Origin: Phallusia mammillata
Taxonomy: Eukaryota > Chordata > Ascidiacea > Phlebobranchia > Ascidiidae
Reading direction: 5' to 3'
Length of the DNA: 64,000 nt
Assembly (NCBI GenBank): GCA_003260075.1
Contig: QLIY01000055.1
Span: 124,001-188,000 of the forward strand
Each line of letters opens with the position of its first letter. Position 1 is the stretch's first letter. Positions 49,001 through 61,275 of the stretch are shown piece by piece. The notes under the pieces are model-generated. The model was not told the DNA's origin. It worked only from the letters and a program-made list of their open reading frames with translations, and did not search any database. A program made the translations under genes and the position numbers.

Positions 49001-52000
49001 TCTTTGTTCGGTCCTGAACCATGAAGTTCGCCTGACCCCATCGATGTTGTTCAGTGTGGCGGCATAGTGTATTCATAACCTCTTTTTATTTCTAATGTAA
49101 ATTTCCGCGGACTAGTTATATCAATGCTTCTTAAACTTTTTTTGCATAGCCCCTTTAACATATAGCAAATTGAAAACGCCCCTATTGTTAAAAAAAACAT
49201 ATTTTCACTGGCAGTGAGTGGTTAAACTTAGGATATTAAAACATTTTTCCAAATAATAAAAAACAGCTGTTAACAGTTGACTTTGTTCTGTCTGTCCAAA
49301 ATTATCTCAGCGCCCCACAGCCACCACTTTGCTTTCCCTTTTTATACTTTGTACATTCCTGTGTTTATCAATGCCAAAAGGTTTCTTCAGACACATTTCA
49401 TTCGGAATCACTCACAAGTTTGTGTCTTCGTAGATTGGGGTTGGTGAAGCATCACTTGAACAACTGCAAACTATCGCATCTGATCCGGACAAAAACTACG
49501 TGTATAAAGTGAACAACTTCGACGCAATCAACCTCATCCAAGGAAATTTGGTCAACAAGATCTGTGCAGCTGGGAATCGAAATCGGATACGTAAGTCTCG
49601 AAATACCAGCATAAAGTTATGACAAAAGATCAAGGAGGTTTGGTCTTTGAAAACGCAAAAATATGTGGTTTTATAACTTTGTTTTGTAGTGTGCCCAAAT
49701 GCCGAACTGGATCTTGTGGTAATGCTCGATGCCTCTCTCGGTAAAAGGAAATTGGTTTTCAATTTCGTGAAGAAGTTTCTCACTGGTCTCGCAGCTTCGT
49801 TTGCCATCGGGAAGTACAGAACAAAGATATCGTTGCTCCAGTTCGACAACACAACCAGGTTTATGTCCAACATATATAATTATGAACCATTGTAGCTTTC
49901 CATAACGAAAATGAGTTTTATCATTACGTATGTCTGTTAAGTCACTAGCAGACAACCTTTTATAATATGACAATTTCTTTAGCAGAAAATTTGAGTTGTT
50001 TTCGTTTCTCACCGAAATGCCACAAATTCGAAATTCTTGGCTAAATTGAACAAACATCAAATTAGGGCCTTACATAGACTGCAAAATTCCGTGTATGTTA
50101 AATGTATGTTAAATTTCTCCCCTTAAAATTCCCCTTTGGGGAGAAATTCATCTGAGGTTGGAAACCACTGGTTCAAATATAACACGTTCGGCAGATGGGA
50201 CTTCACTTTCCTGACCCACAACGATACCGAATCCCTCCTAGATGCGATAGATAAGCTTCAATCCAGTTACAACAATGACATTCGACCTCCATGTCGGCTT
50301 GGCGCGGCCTTGAACGACGTGCACACCCGCTTTACCAACAACTCAGTAGGCGGCCGTGCTAACGTCCCAAAGGTAAAAAAAGCCAGACGCTTTTATGATC
50401 CGTCAGACCCGGGCTTTATTAACTTCACCTCTTTCAGGTTGTTGCAATTATAACATCGACTAACTCGGTTGATGACCTCACTATACCGACAAGAGCGCTC
50501 GTGCATGACGGCATTCTCGTCTTTGCTGTCGCTGCTGGTTCCAAAGTCAATCACACTCAAATTCAACAGGTGAGCGACAAAGTGATTTTAAGGTTTTTAT
50601 TGCGCTGTGAATTAGGGTGTTTAATGGAATTACTCTCTGATCTTTGCTCTTAGGCAATACGACCTTTATAAGTTGGTATTGGCGAAAAAGTGTTGAAAAT
50701 TGTGCTTCTTCATCACAAAAACGATCTTCATCATATTTTTCACTTGCTTTTATTTTGTAAAAATATGTAAAGACCTGATTAACAGTTACCAAGCACATTT
50801 TATAGCTGAGGAATTTCCGAACGTTGAATAAGTTTAAGGGCAGTAGAATAATGGAAAATTCTTTTGAACATATTGTCATTTGTATTTGGTATTTCTATTT
50901 TGTCTTGATTAATGCAGAAACCTTTTTTTTCAAGATAGTAAAGTCACTAGACAATTCTATACGCTGATAAGCCAATTTCGTTTTGCAATTTGTCTTTGAA
51001 GCATGCTCTAATTAGCATAAATTACCACCGAGGCAATTTTCACAGATTGTCAGTCCACCTGAGTCTGATTTCTTTTACGCTGTCAGGCGAGCAGGGGAGT
51101 TACGAAAAGTCGACAAAACCGTGGCCCGTGGAATTTGCGCAGCTGCTTCACGAGGTAGGCTATCTAACAATTTTTAATTGCACCTTCTTCACAACTGACT
51201 ATATGAAATTACCAATACTTAATTTTTGAACAGTTTTTCAACATTGTAAATCTAATTGAATACTCGTTTTACTTCGATACAAAAAAAAGTAAACTTAAGA
51301 GTAATTCCACCTGTCAAATTCTGATAATGTTTGTGGAATGTAATGCTAAAAGTTTGCGATTATTTACACATTTTTAGTATATTAACATTATATGGCTAAT
51401 ATCGTGTTTTTTTATCAAAATTGTGCGTACAGATTGTGGTTACATGTTTGTTGATTTGGTTATCTTACTTGCTGGATCATCATCTATTGAGACTGAAGAT
51501 TACCGAAGAATTACATCGTTTCTCATCAATTTTGTTGGCGAATTAAACATTGGACCTAACCAAGTCCAAATCGGACTGATTCAAAGAGGAGACTCTCCGA
51601 TCATAGAGTTTGACTTAAAGGTATGTCTGGTGATTAAGCCCTATGACAATTGTGGAAAATGCACTTACTCCACTTTTTCAATTATACAGTTTAAATATTC
51701 AAGTTAATTTATTTTCTGTCTGAAATAAAAGACATTTTGTACAAACATCAAGCCAGCAGATAATATAAGGTGCAGACAGTGCACACTGTTTCGACATACA
51801 AAGTCTCATCAGTGCAGCTGATGAGAAGCCATGTGTCGTATTGGCTAGTATAGCCATCTAACGGCACTCCAGTTTGTTGGGACATAGTGATAATTGGACA
51901 AAGCACTAGGGCTTCCCACCCAATCTCATATTTGCAGCACTGTACATCTCACATGCGCTTCAATTAAATGTAATAAGTCGTAAAAACAAAAACGCTAGAG

Positions 52001-55000
52001 TTACTGCTGTACTGTCGCAACCTTATGTAGGATAAAAGTAATCAATGCTTAAATCAAAATCAGATAACTGCAGGTATCAAGGCTAACATACAAATTATTT
52101 TCTACAATTACTGGTGGCAAACTTTCTAAAACGTTGTGAGCCGGTATAAATTTTTACATCGGATGGGACCATAATCATTTTTTAATCGAATTAAAAAATG
52201 TAATCAGTGGGTCGTAAAATGTTCATGTGTATACTTTTGTGTTACAGGATCACAACACTACCCAGGGAATTCTTGATGCAATCGCGGGACTTCAGCAAAC
52301 CTGGGGAAGCGCGGGTTTAGATGAAATGATTTCGTTTGCCAAAACTGAAGCGTTTGCAATCAACAGAGGAGGAAGAAAAGGGGCCTTGAAAATGCTGTTG
52401 ATCGTTTCGGATGAAAGTATCAGAGAGGAAAACTTTGCCCTTTTTGAAGCTGAGCAGGTATGAAACCAGCGCCATTAACAACTTGATTTAAGCAGGAGGT
52501 GACAGGATATTTTTATCGGTCGGTTGTTACTCTAAGACGGGAAGGAGCCTTTAACTTAAGAAAAGTGTTGGCTACAAACAAACATGTTTCATTGGTCTTT
52601 CGCAGCGCAACTTGTTATGACGGAATGGGCCCTACAACTTAAGAAATCTGTTGAAATGTTTTTTCCAGGGTAATGTTTTTGCGCATAGTTTTAATAGAGT
52701 CGGTACATAAAAATATTGATAACCACTGAATTAAACTTTAAATTAATGTTTGGTTTAGTGGTAACGGTTTGTAACTTATCCGACGTGATAACGCGAGAAA
52801 GAGAATGGTACAAACACAAAAGACTTACTTTGCGCTAAGAGAACGATTGCGTAGAGATGTGTACCTTTACCTCGATGCAAACATCGCTAGTGGGACGAAA
52901 CGACGGATAAGTTGCATACAACAATCCGAAGAGCAAATTAAACATGTCTGGCAACAACACTATATTAATTGAATTCAACGTCTACCATTTTAGTCACGTC
53001 GAGACGGTGTCAAGGTCTTTGCAGTTGGAATTGGAAATGAGCAATCGTGGTACGGAAGGTTGTCAAGTCAACCGAATAAGGACTACACTCTCTTTGCTGA
53101 AGATTACTCTGAACTCTGGTCTTTTGATTCGAGAATAAGACGCCGAACATGCACAGGTTTGTTTTACCGCAAGAAGGCATGTTCACATAATAGTAAACTA
53201 ACTTATTAATATATATGTTGGTCTATTCCAGATTGTCAATGTCCCAATATGCAACGAAACAACGGATTTGTACAAGGTTGGTAGCAGTAATTTGCGAGAG
53301 CAATTTTAGCGGACTACTTTTGAATTTATAACTAGAAGTTCAATCTGAATCAGGTGCTATAGTATGGTGACATTTTCTTTAATATCCACCAATGTAAGCG
53401 ATAGCATGTAAATTATCAAATATGACTCAGTTTGGTTTCAGTGTCATTTTGCTGACATATTAGTGATTATAGGTTGAACTTTCCTTTATTGCAAAATTAG
53501 TTTTGTAACACGGCAAAGTTGTGTGACCACAACAAGGGTATTAAAAGAATCAATTGACAAAATATTAAATGATTCCCGTCATTTATTTCCTTTGTCCAAA
53601 TACAGACGAAAAAAGTATTTTGGGTATGTTGTTGTTTCCTTATATTTTTCTTTAGGCGTAAGTTTGATGGAGGTCTTTGAGTTTTCGCAAGGCCCACTGA
53701 AGGGCGTTAAGCGAGAAAAGGGAAACATGAAGGGCAAATTTGCGTACCGCATTAACACGAGAAGAAGCAAATTAACAAAATCGAAACAGTAAGAAACAAT
53801 TTACTAAACTACTGTTATGCGCAGGAGTTTTTTTACAATTTACTTCCAACTAAATCAAAAATACATTATAACGTGTAAGACAAACGTAAAATAATAAACT
53901 AAAAAACATCGATGATGCCAATCGCTCATCAACTATTCCGCGCAGGTCAATTTTCCCGGGAAAGTTTCCCGGCTACTTTACTGTTGTAAGCATTCAGCAA
54001 ATGAAAAAATCCACATCAAAATCGAGCAACTGGCAGTTGATCAAGATCAGCAACGATTTGGGCGATACGGAATTCGCGATTTCGTTTCACGGATCGAAGA
54101 GACTAATGAAAATCACACGGTAAATACCGACAAAAATGTACACTGTTTTGTTTGTAATTTGCACATAACCTATTACCTTTTAGGCAAGGTTTACCCGACG
54201 TATTGGTGGATAACGAAGTATCGCACAAACTGTTTGATAAGAAGTGGCATAAGCTTGAAGTAAGCGTGGAACAGAACGGAGTTAGTGTTTATGTGGATTG
54301 CGAGAAAGTGGGAGACTACCACTTGGGGTCGCCATCCATGCAAGCGATTAACCAAACCGGAGACGTGACCATTGCATACGCCCTCAGAAAAGGCAAAACT
54401 CCAGTGGTAGGTTTCGAAATGTTTTTAAGATCGACAGTTGTGTGATATTTTCGCATGTTTGATGTACGTTATAGAATAAGTAATTACAGTGGTGGGTTTC
54501 AGCCGGTTCGCACTGGTTCTATAGAACTGTCTCACAAAATTTTATAAGTTTAGCGAACCGGTTAGCATTAATGGTTACAGTTAATGGACTATTTGTAACA
54601 GAACCGGCTAGCACATATGAATTTTGTAATAGAACAGACTGACAAAAACATTGATTTCCACCACTGGGTAATTATGACATTTTTTTATATGTCTAGGTGT
54701 CACTGCAAGATTTAGCTGTTAAATGTCATGCTGGACCAGAAACTTACGAACCTGAACTGTGCTGTGAAATGGAGGATCACATTAACCCGTTGGTATGATA
54801 TATACCGCGTATTCATCTTATTCATAAAAATAACCAAAACCATGCTCGTAGTGTGATGTTGAGCTCTCTCCGGAATTCGTCACACCAACACCGCCACGTC
54901 CAGAAACAACCGGAAAAGCACAACCTGTCGAGGGAGTCCCGGAAGAAATTGTTCAATTTACTACGAGATCAGCATCATCCCCAGCTATAACTGAACCTCG

Positions 55001-56752
55001 CACTGAAGAAATTCCTGAAGTACCCGGACCTTCTGGCCTACCTGGTCCACCTGGACTACCTGGACCACCAGGGCCACCAGGACCGACCGGTGAAGTTGGG
55101 GGACATGGTGAGCCTGGTATTCCTGGTGAAAACGGAGCCAAGGTAAGTTAAGAATGCAACAACAATAAGATTTTAGGTCTGCATTTGAAAAACATGCCTG
55201 TTGCATATTCGATAAGTTTGTTCTGCGACACACTCATAATTTCAACAAATTCATTCATTGCATGACACCCACCACTCAATTTTCAGGGAGAAAGCGGAAG
55301 CATGGGTTTGCCTGGATTTCAAGGGCCCAAAGGATTACCAGTGGGTTCATATCACGTAAATACTGTACGTTATTCATTTACCAACTGACACTGTTATATT
55401 TAGGGAGAATCCGGTTCCACTGGCATACAAGGTCCTAGAGGAGATGCAGGGCCACGGGGTCCTGCTGGTCCCCCTGGCATCACTGGGGCCCCTGGTCTGG
55501 CCGGTCCCCCGGGTCCGCCTGGACTTCAAGGGCCTGATAGGCCACCAAATGAAATAGATGACAATGTATTGCCGGGTTTTAAAGGTCAAAAGGGCGAAAA
55601 GGGCGACGTCGGTCGTAACGGAGTAAACGGACCCGTAAAAGGAATTCGAAGGGTAAGGATACTTGTTGTATACCTTAAAGCAACCATACATCCAAAAGCA
55701 TTTTTAGGGTGTATCGGAACAACGGGTGCGGCAGATAGTGTACGAGCTTGTACACGAAATTCTTGAACGTAAGTTGGTGTGGTTGTCAAAAATCGGTTTT
55801 CGTTTTCGATAAATAATTTCTTTTACAGTTGAAGTGCCACGAAAAGTTGTAGAGCTGATCGAAAGCGGAACTTTGCAGCTGGGAGAGGGGCAACGCGGTC
55901 CTGTGGGTCCACGTGGTCCGCGCGGTTACCGTGGTAACACCGGAGTCCGAGGTCTTCTTGGCCCACCCGGTGATCGTGGACAAAGAGGTGTGCAAGGAAT
56001 TCCTGGTATAAGAGGAAGACCAGGTGAGTTTCTTCACACTTATTGCCCTTAAAAGATAAAAAATACACATTAAAGTCAAATTTGCTCACACAACTGCAGG
56101 CCAAGATGGAAGCAAGGGCGATAAAGGGGCCCAAGGCGTGGGAACCCGTGGTCCAGTCGGGCCGAAAGGTGACCGAGGCATTCCTGGAGAAACGGTTCAA
56201 GGACCACCGGGAGAGCGAGGTGCTCAAGGACCTCAAGGTGTCCGTGGTACACCTGGACAACAAGGATACAGGGTAATATACATTGCAGCTGAGAAATCCG
56301 TTGATAAATTGGATACTTGGTTTGCTTGTCTAAATAGATAAGGTATATATATGCATTTGGTAAGTTTATTTTAATACCAAATTGTAAAATTGAGCATACT
56401 AGCATTTTCATAATTTCTTCCATTATAACTTTAGACTGGATGACGTGGACTGAAAATATACATGTTTGCTTCATCAACAATAAAAACTTAAAATAGCATT
56501 AAGTTGACTGTAGTTGCGGCGTTGGAGGCAAGTGGTGTTTACAATATATCTATAAGCGTCCTCAAGTGTTTGCGCAAGTAGCAACTTAAGTGTATTATCT
56601 GACGCATGCAGCATCTGTTTTAGGGCCCACCAGGACTTACTGGAACTTGCGATACACGTTACTGTTATCGAACCGTGTACGGACTTTTGCAAAGAAACGG
56701 ATACGCTTCTAGCTACGTCAGCGACCGTCAATCGGGCAACGAAAAGGGGTAA
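43022..56752 (+). CDS. Secreted six-VWA / TSPN / collagen protein (FACIT-like)
   Basis: 33 exons join in frame from the signal peptide ([20 protein letters not shown]) to TAA at 56750: about 1927 residues as assembled, 1847 without the duplicated unit at 43821-44299. Six von Willebrand A domains follow, each preceded by a Cys and mostly starting at a phase-1 exon: [77 protein letters not shown]. Exons 53656-54792 encode a TSPN/laminin-G-like domain ([44 protein letters not shown]). Exons 54852-56752 encode Gly-X-Y repeats with a non-helical break ([18 protein letters not shown]) and end at GTCDTRYC, the FACIT GxCxxxxC motif. Exon 55287-55340 is 54 bp, the classic collagen exon size. The protein should be an extracellular matrix trimer linking fibrils or cells. 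FNIII repeats of collagens XII and XIV are absent. The closest vertebrate plan is the VWA-TSPN-collagen of types XXI and XXII; orthology is not claimed. Confidence 0.9.
43821..44299 (+). repeat. In-frame 240-bp duplication of VWA1 across a single N
   Basis: 43821-44059 is repeated at 44061-44299 with a handful of SNPs, separated by one N at 44060. It lies in the third exon and would repeat 80 residues ([17 protein letters not shown] onward) without breaking the frame. A doubled C-terminal half of a VWA fold is not plausible, so one copy should be removed. Confidence 0.85.
48478..48620. repeat. Intronic dispersed repeat, copy 1
   Basis: Shares CAGTGCAGCTGGTGACAAG, CGTATTGGCTAGTGGAGCC and CACTCCAGTTTGTGG blocks with 51770-51890. 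Both lie in introns of the VWA-collagen gene. No ends defined. Confidence 0.6.
50112..50170. mobile_element. hAT terminus abutting a collagen-gene exon
   Basis: Ends GAGGTTGGAAACCACTG, the same family as 36433-36488. The splice acceptor of the next exon is only 24 bp downstream (AG at 50193-50194), and the branch and pyrimidine region overlaps the element end. No left end was found. Confidence 0.6.
51770..51890. repeat. Intronic dispersed repeat, copy 2
   Basis: See 48478-48620; about 75 percent similar by eye. Confidence 0.6.
54487..54666. mobile_element. hAT-type MITE in a collagen-gene intron
   Basis: Left end CAGTGGTGGGTTTCA, right end TGATTTCCACCACTG. Flanks AGTAATTA (54479-54486) and GGTAATTA (54667-54674) match at 7 of 8. 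Interior has GAACCGGTTAGC-type repeats. The next exon's acceptor AG is about 30 bp downstream. Confidence 0.85.
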
Positions 56753-57949
56753 AAGGTCAATCAACGACACAGATCTTTTGACTTGTCGATTGACAGCAGT
56801 TTTATACAATTTCATTATGTCATTATGCTTTGCATCTCCACAGTATTTCGCGATAGAAAATTTATTGTCGACTAAAATGACCGATATACTCCTGAACTAA
56901 AAATGAACTCTAGATTTCTACCTCTTACTGCCCGAAACTGCATTTAATCTTCAAGTAGAATATGCTCAAATAACAGCGAACTTCTGTGGTCGTCAGTTGT
57001 TTTTACAAACGATTATTTCTTCATTGCAGCATATGTTATTGGCATTTTTATCTGTGATCAGCATCTTTTGTTCCTTCAAACTTTTGTTGCTCATGTGATT
57101 GCCGCTTTTTGTATTTGTTTTACTTGCGTTTGTTAGCTATGCTGCGCCCATCTCGCTGGAGCCCTATATATGTTATGCATCTCATTATTTTTACATTTAA
57201 TTAAAACCGCACTGCTTTTGGCTGAACGCGTGCTAGTAAGGAGACAGTAAACAAACAGAGAAGCAATATAACCAATTGAAGTTAAAACACGTTTTTCTAT
57301 TTATTCATATTGCCAAAAAATCTAACCTGGTTTATGTTCGTGGGTTGGCATGGGAAGAAAAGTAGATTAGCAATTTCTGCCTCAGCTACGGGTCGAGGGG
57401 GCCTAAGTGGTGAGAAAAACATCACCTGCCAAATTAACTATTGGAAATAGATCATGATTACAGAGCACCAGCGAGCTATAATAAAGACATGCAAACATTA
57501 GAGACAAGGCAAACATTAAAGAATAATAGTTTCCCAACAAACATTTTATAGTTTTAGACACGTAGGCATTTTTAAAGTACACTTCAGAGTTAAGAAGACG
57601 TGTAGATACACTTTTGACATTTCCTTTAAACGAACATATTGTTTTCGAGTTGATCTTTCTTAATTTAGATCACTACATACTTTTAGTATTATGACATAGG
57701 CAACAAAAGTAATTGCAATCCCTGATCCCTGGACTATACAAACGATAAATGTCCTGGATTTTCGGTACAAGGAAATGATGTGAATATCTAAGTAGAATAG
57801 TTTCACCAATTTAGCTCCCTGGTGCGTGGATCCTGGCACATAAAGCCTCTAAACAAACATATGTGTGTACGCCGTGATCGGTGGTCTGTATGCAGTGATC
57901 GCGGTCCAATCGCTGTTAGTAATGGATGATATATATGTTTTTTTTAGGT
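56753..57949. other. Intergenic after the collagen gene
   Basis: Contains the 3' UTR of the collagen gene, with no clear AATAAA close to the stop. No other gene recognised. Confidence 0.45.
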
Positions 57950-58805
57950 GTGCAGCATACAAGGCAGGCAACTGTGCTTGTGATTTGACTTTCGGTGGGT
58001 TAAGCATGCTTACTGTGATTGGCATATGAGTGTGTCGTGATCGCTGTCTGCATAGATCAGGGGTGGCCAACCCGCAGCTCGCGAGCCGCATGCGGCTCTT
58101 CGTCTGGTTTTATGCGGCTCTTACGTCGTTGTCGAAGTTTGGGGCCACTGTGTATATTTTGGTTAGTATGTGGCGATCTGGTACAAAAATCGTGAAATGT
58201 AAAGTAAAGCTTTAACAATTTTGCTTTTGAACAAATTTATTATCCGTATGGCCACAAACCATGCCTTAAAACTGGAACCTTAAATGGCAATAATGGCTTG
58301 ATTATGATGGCATATATTCAACGTAGTAATTCTTTTCTTATTATTGAAATCTCCTTTCAAGTAAAAGGCAAGGCATATATTCAGTTGTGGAACAATGAAT
58401 GGTTGCTCATTGTTGCGTACAATGCGAATGAGACACAAAGCAACAGCAATATTTACAACAAATCTGTTCCAAATAAACAATGCTTCAATCCGTTGTTTTT
58501 CGGGTTATGACGAACGTGGCATTTTTGTGAAACTCGGCGCCTAAGTTTGGGGCGCATGCGCGTTAGATGAAAATACCGCAAAGTTTCTCAGCAGGGAAGA
58601 TCTTTTGAGTAAGAATTTTTTGTCAAGTTAGCCTTTAAAATGGGAGAGAAATGTGGCTCTTTGTGGAAACACAGTAAAAAATGTGGCTCATAGGCTTTGA
58701 CCGGTTGGCCACCCCTGGCATAGATGCTTCAGAGCAGATCCCAATTATGAATTTATGTTCATCTTAACTAATACTGGTCAATCTGGCGATCCCCTACCAC
58801 GAAAC
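57950..58805 (+). mobile_element. SINE copy interrupted by a hAT element
   Basis: The 5' part (GTGCTTGTGATTTGACTTTCGG) and the 3' tail (GTGATCGCTGTCTGCATAGAT, then GCTTCAGAGCAGATCCC and GGCGATCCCCTAC) match the SINE at 33.6 and 38.4 kb. The tRNA-like middle is deleted, and the tail is split by the hAT insertion at 58058-58717. Confidence 0.7.
58058..58717. mobile_element. hAT-type element, perfect 8-bp TSD
   Basis: Left end CAGGGGTGGCCAACCC, right end GGTTGGCCACCCCTG. The perfect target duplication GCATAGAT lies at 58050-58057 and 58718-58725. It has a subterminal palindrome GAGCCGCATGCGGCTC and ATGTGGCTC repeats near the right end. About 660 bp, no transposase, so non-autonomous. Removing it with one TSD copy restores the SINE tail. 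Confidence 0.93.
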
Positions 58806-59040
58806 TGACATGTGCGGCATACGAGTCAGCAAGCATCAGTGCTTGTGATGCAACTTCGGCGGACTCTCCACTGAGTCTGTGTATAGCTCAGACGGTAGAG
58901 CTCGAGTTACGGAAAGCCCCTGTCGTGGATCAAATCCAACCAAAGAGCAGATTTTTCTATTTCATTACATATGTGAAAAATGTTATTCGGTATAAAGCTT
59001 TCAATAGGTCTGGGGTAGTATGATTTGTACCTACATTAAT
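58806..59040 (+). mobile_element. tRNA-derived SINE
   Basis: Has an A-box-like TATAGCTCAGACGGTAGAGC and a degenerate B box GGATCAAATCC, followed by a shortened body ending in ATTCGGTATAAAGC. Directly follows the previous SINE copy. Confidence 0.75.
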
Positions 59041-59189
59041 GATAACTTAAAATCATAATGTACTGACCAAGTTTCCGTTGTGCATATACAGTATATGCAT
59101 GTTTGAAGATCCTTTTTACGATTTAAATAACGTTTCTAACCGGTGTGTTGTAACATACAACTAACATAAATAACATACAACTTTTGTTT

Positions 59190-59665
59190 TAAGAGGTTCG
59201 GGTTCGGTTTGAAATTTTAAAATATATAATTTCGGGTTCGGGTTTTGTTTCGTTTCGGGCAAATTACCCGGTCCCAAACGGTTTGCAGTTTTAAACCGGT
59301 TAAAATTTAAATCCTCTTTTGTTTAATTTTACCAATCATCTGCATGGCGTTATATACTTCACAAGAAGTTCGACCGTTCATTGCGGAAAACTTTCAAATT
59401 TGTCAGTTTTGACACGCCCTATAGCTGTTATCCTGCGTATATTCTTCATGGCGCTGTTTTGGAAAAAATACAAAAATTCCATAAGATTTTATTTCTTTAG
59501 TGGTTCGGTTCCGGTTCAGGTTCAACACCAAATATAATATAGGGTTTAACTCCGGTTCGGGTTGTTAGGGAATCGTTTTTTGCGGTTCGGGTTCGGTTCG
59601 GGTTTAATGAAATAAACCGCTCAAACCGGTTCGCGGGTTCGGGTTCAGTTCCGGTTCGACTCCCT
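59190..59665. repeat. TTCGGG-rich repeat region
   Basis: Dense GGTTCGGGTTCGG blocks at both ends flank an AT-rich core. Related words occur at 34.73-34.80 and 60.54-60.95 kb. It may be an old transposon with repeat-rich ends, but no target duplication was seen. Confidence 0.55.
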
Positions 59666-60012
59666 GGTTATTACACGTATATTTTGACAAAAGACGACTA
59701 AAATTCCACGTTATATATAAATATTGAAACATCACAGAGAATTCCGACCGACTAGAACAGTTTATGTGGTGTTCCATTCACCTAATTTATATCCCAAAAT
59801 TTGCTTTTTGCGTCTATATAAGTTTATGGCACCAATTTTGGTGTAGGGTTGTAGTTGTAGTTCACCATCATTTGTGGTTTAAAATTCGTTACTATGATAA
59901 CTAATGTAAAAGAAAATTTACTTGCGTAAGCATTTTTTGCCACTAAAGAATAAAACGGTTTTTTTTCACATTGGTAAAGCCGAAACCGCCAGCTTATCTT
60001 AATAGTCTACAT

Positions 60013-60228
60013 CAGTGGTTCTCAAACTGTGCGTCGCGACGCCCTGGTGCGTCGTTTCAATTTTCCAAGGGCTTCGCAGAATAGTTCCGTTTCGTGGCTT
60101 TTTGTGGTTGTATCAATAAACACAACTTTAATAATAAGTTTCCTCATTAACTTTTATTTGCTGGTGCGTCGCAAGACCAGAAAACTTTTCCAGAGGCGTC
60201 GCAACAAAAAAAAGTTTGAGAACCACTG
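60013..60228. mobile_element. hAT-type MITE, perfect 8-bp TSD
   Basis: Left end CAGTGGTTCTCAAACT, right end AGTTTGAGAACCACTG, perfectly inverted. Target duplication GTCTACAT at 60005-60012 and 60229-60236. Interior has GCGTCGC-type subterminal repeats. 216 bp. Confidence 0.95.
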
Positions 60229-60531
60229 GTCTACATTAAAGCGTGGGGAAACAATTTACATGGACATAGCGTTTTTCAAAGAACAGATAATAGAGGTTTG
60301 AGTTAGATTTGGTCATAGGGGACGGTTTTGTTGCAAAAAACAAAACATATCTTGATCCTTGGACAGCTAAATTTGTTACGAAACTTTGCAAATAACATTC
60401 TGAAGTCGAGACCATGCCCAGGAAATCTTCTCGTTGTAAAATCGTCGCAACTTGGAAGGTAATTTTAGTACTCTAAATTTAGTTTTGGTCATTTGTGTTT
60501 TATTTTGCTACTTTTTTGCTATGGTTAAAAC

Positions 60532-60950
60532 TAGTGATGCACCGAACCCGACTAAAAAGGTTCGGGCCGAAACCGAATATTCGGCCATGCGGCCGAATAA
60601 TTTCGGCCGAATCAGGCCGAACCTAAAATCCCCTTTCTTATGGATGTTTTCAACTAAACCTTGCGTTGTTTATGCGAGAGAACTCAATTTTGACAAACTA
60701 AAATCACTTTCACAATGTATAAGCTTTAGTAAACATCCAATATTTTGCAGACAACGTGGCTCGTATTTTATAGATACAACAAATAGTTAGTTCCTGATGT
60801 TTCGTATGGGCGAAAATGAAATTTAAGGCCTAAATTCAATGCAATAAAAAAGTTCGGTTTCGGCCCGAACTTTTTTAAAAATTCGAAACACTGGAAAACA
60901 GCGGATTCGGCCGAAATGTTTCGGCCAACCGAAACTTCGGTGCATCACTA
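60532..60950. mobile_element. hAT-like MITE with TTCGGCCGAA repeats
   Basis: Ends TAGTGATGCACCGAA and TTCGGTGCATCACTA are perfect inverted repeats. Flanks GTTAAAAC and TTTGAAAC match at 6 of 8. Subterminal TTCGGCCGAA motifs are repeated. A shorter relic of the same family lies at about 61165-61275. Confidence 0.8.
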
Positions 60951-61164
60951 TTTGAAACTACTATCCGAGCCTCGTTCAGTTATAAACGGGAAACGCAAGG
61001 ACATAAAAAATTTGATTACTGGATAAAGCGGGTACTTTATGGAAATAGGCAATAATACTGGTGTTACATTCGTGCGTTTTAAACGTATATGAATGCAAAA
61101 TGCTTTTTAACAGACTAAAAAACAATACTCGCTTTCTTCCGCTTAGAAGCAAGAGGTGCAAATT

Positions 61165-61275
61165 AGAGATGTACCGAATATTCGGTTTGCCGAATTTATT
61201 CGGCCGAATCGCTCATTTGTGCAAAGATTCGGTTTCGGCCGAATAATTTGTTGCGATCCGGCCGAAACCGAATCT
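61165..61275. mobile_element. Relic of the TTCGGCCGAA MITE family
   Basis: Starts TAGAGATGTACCGAATATTC and contains several TTCGGCCGAA motifs; no right end. Lies 300 bp upstream of the carboxypeptidase start. Confidence 0.6.

Noticed and set aside
49125..49340. hAT-like end CAATGCTTCTTAAAC
   Set aside because: No convincing second terminus or target duplication.
51098..51154. Collagen-gene exon starting at the nearer CAG (51112 region)
   Set aside because: The phase did not fit on either side; the acceptor at 51045 gives a full VWA end ([20 protein letters not shown]).
54953..56263. Pro/Gly-rich open frames on the minus strand
   Set aside because: Antisense shadows of the Gly-X-Y collagen exons.
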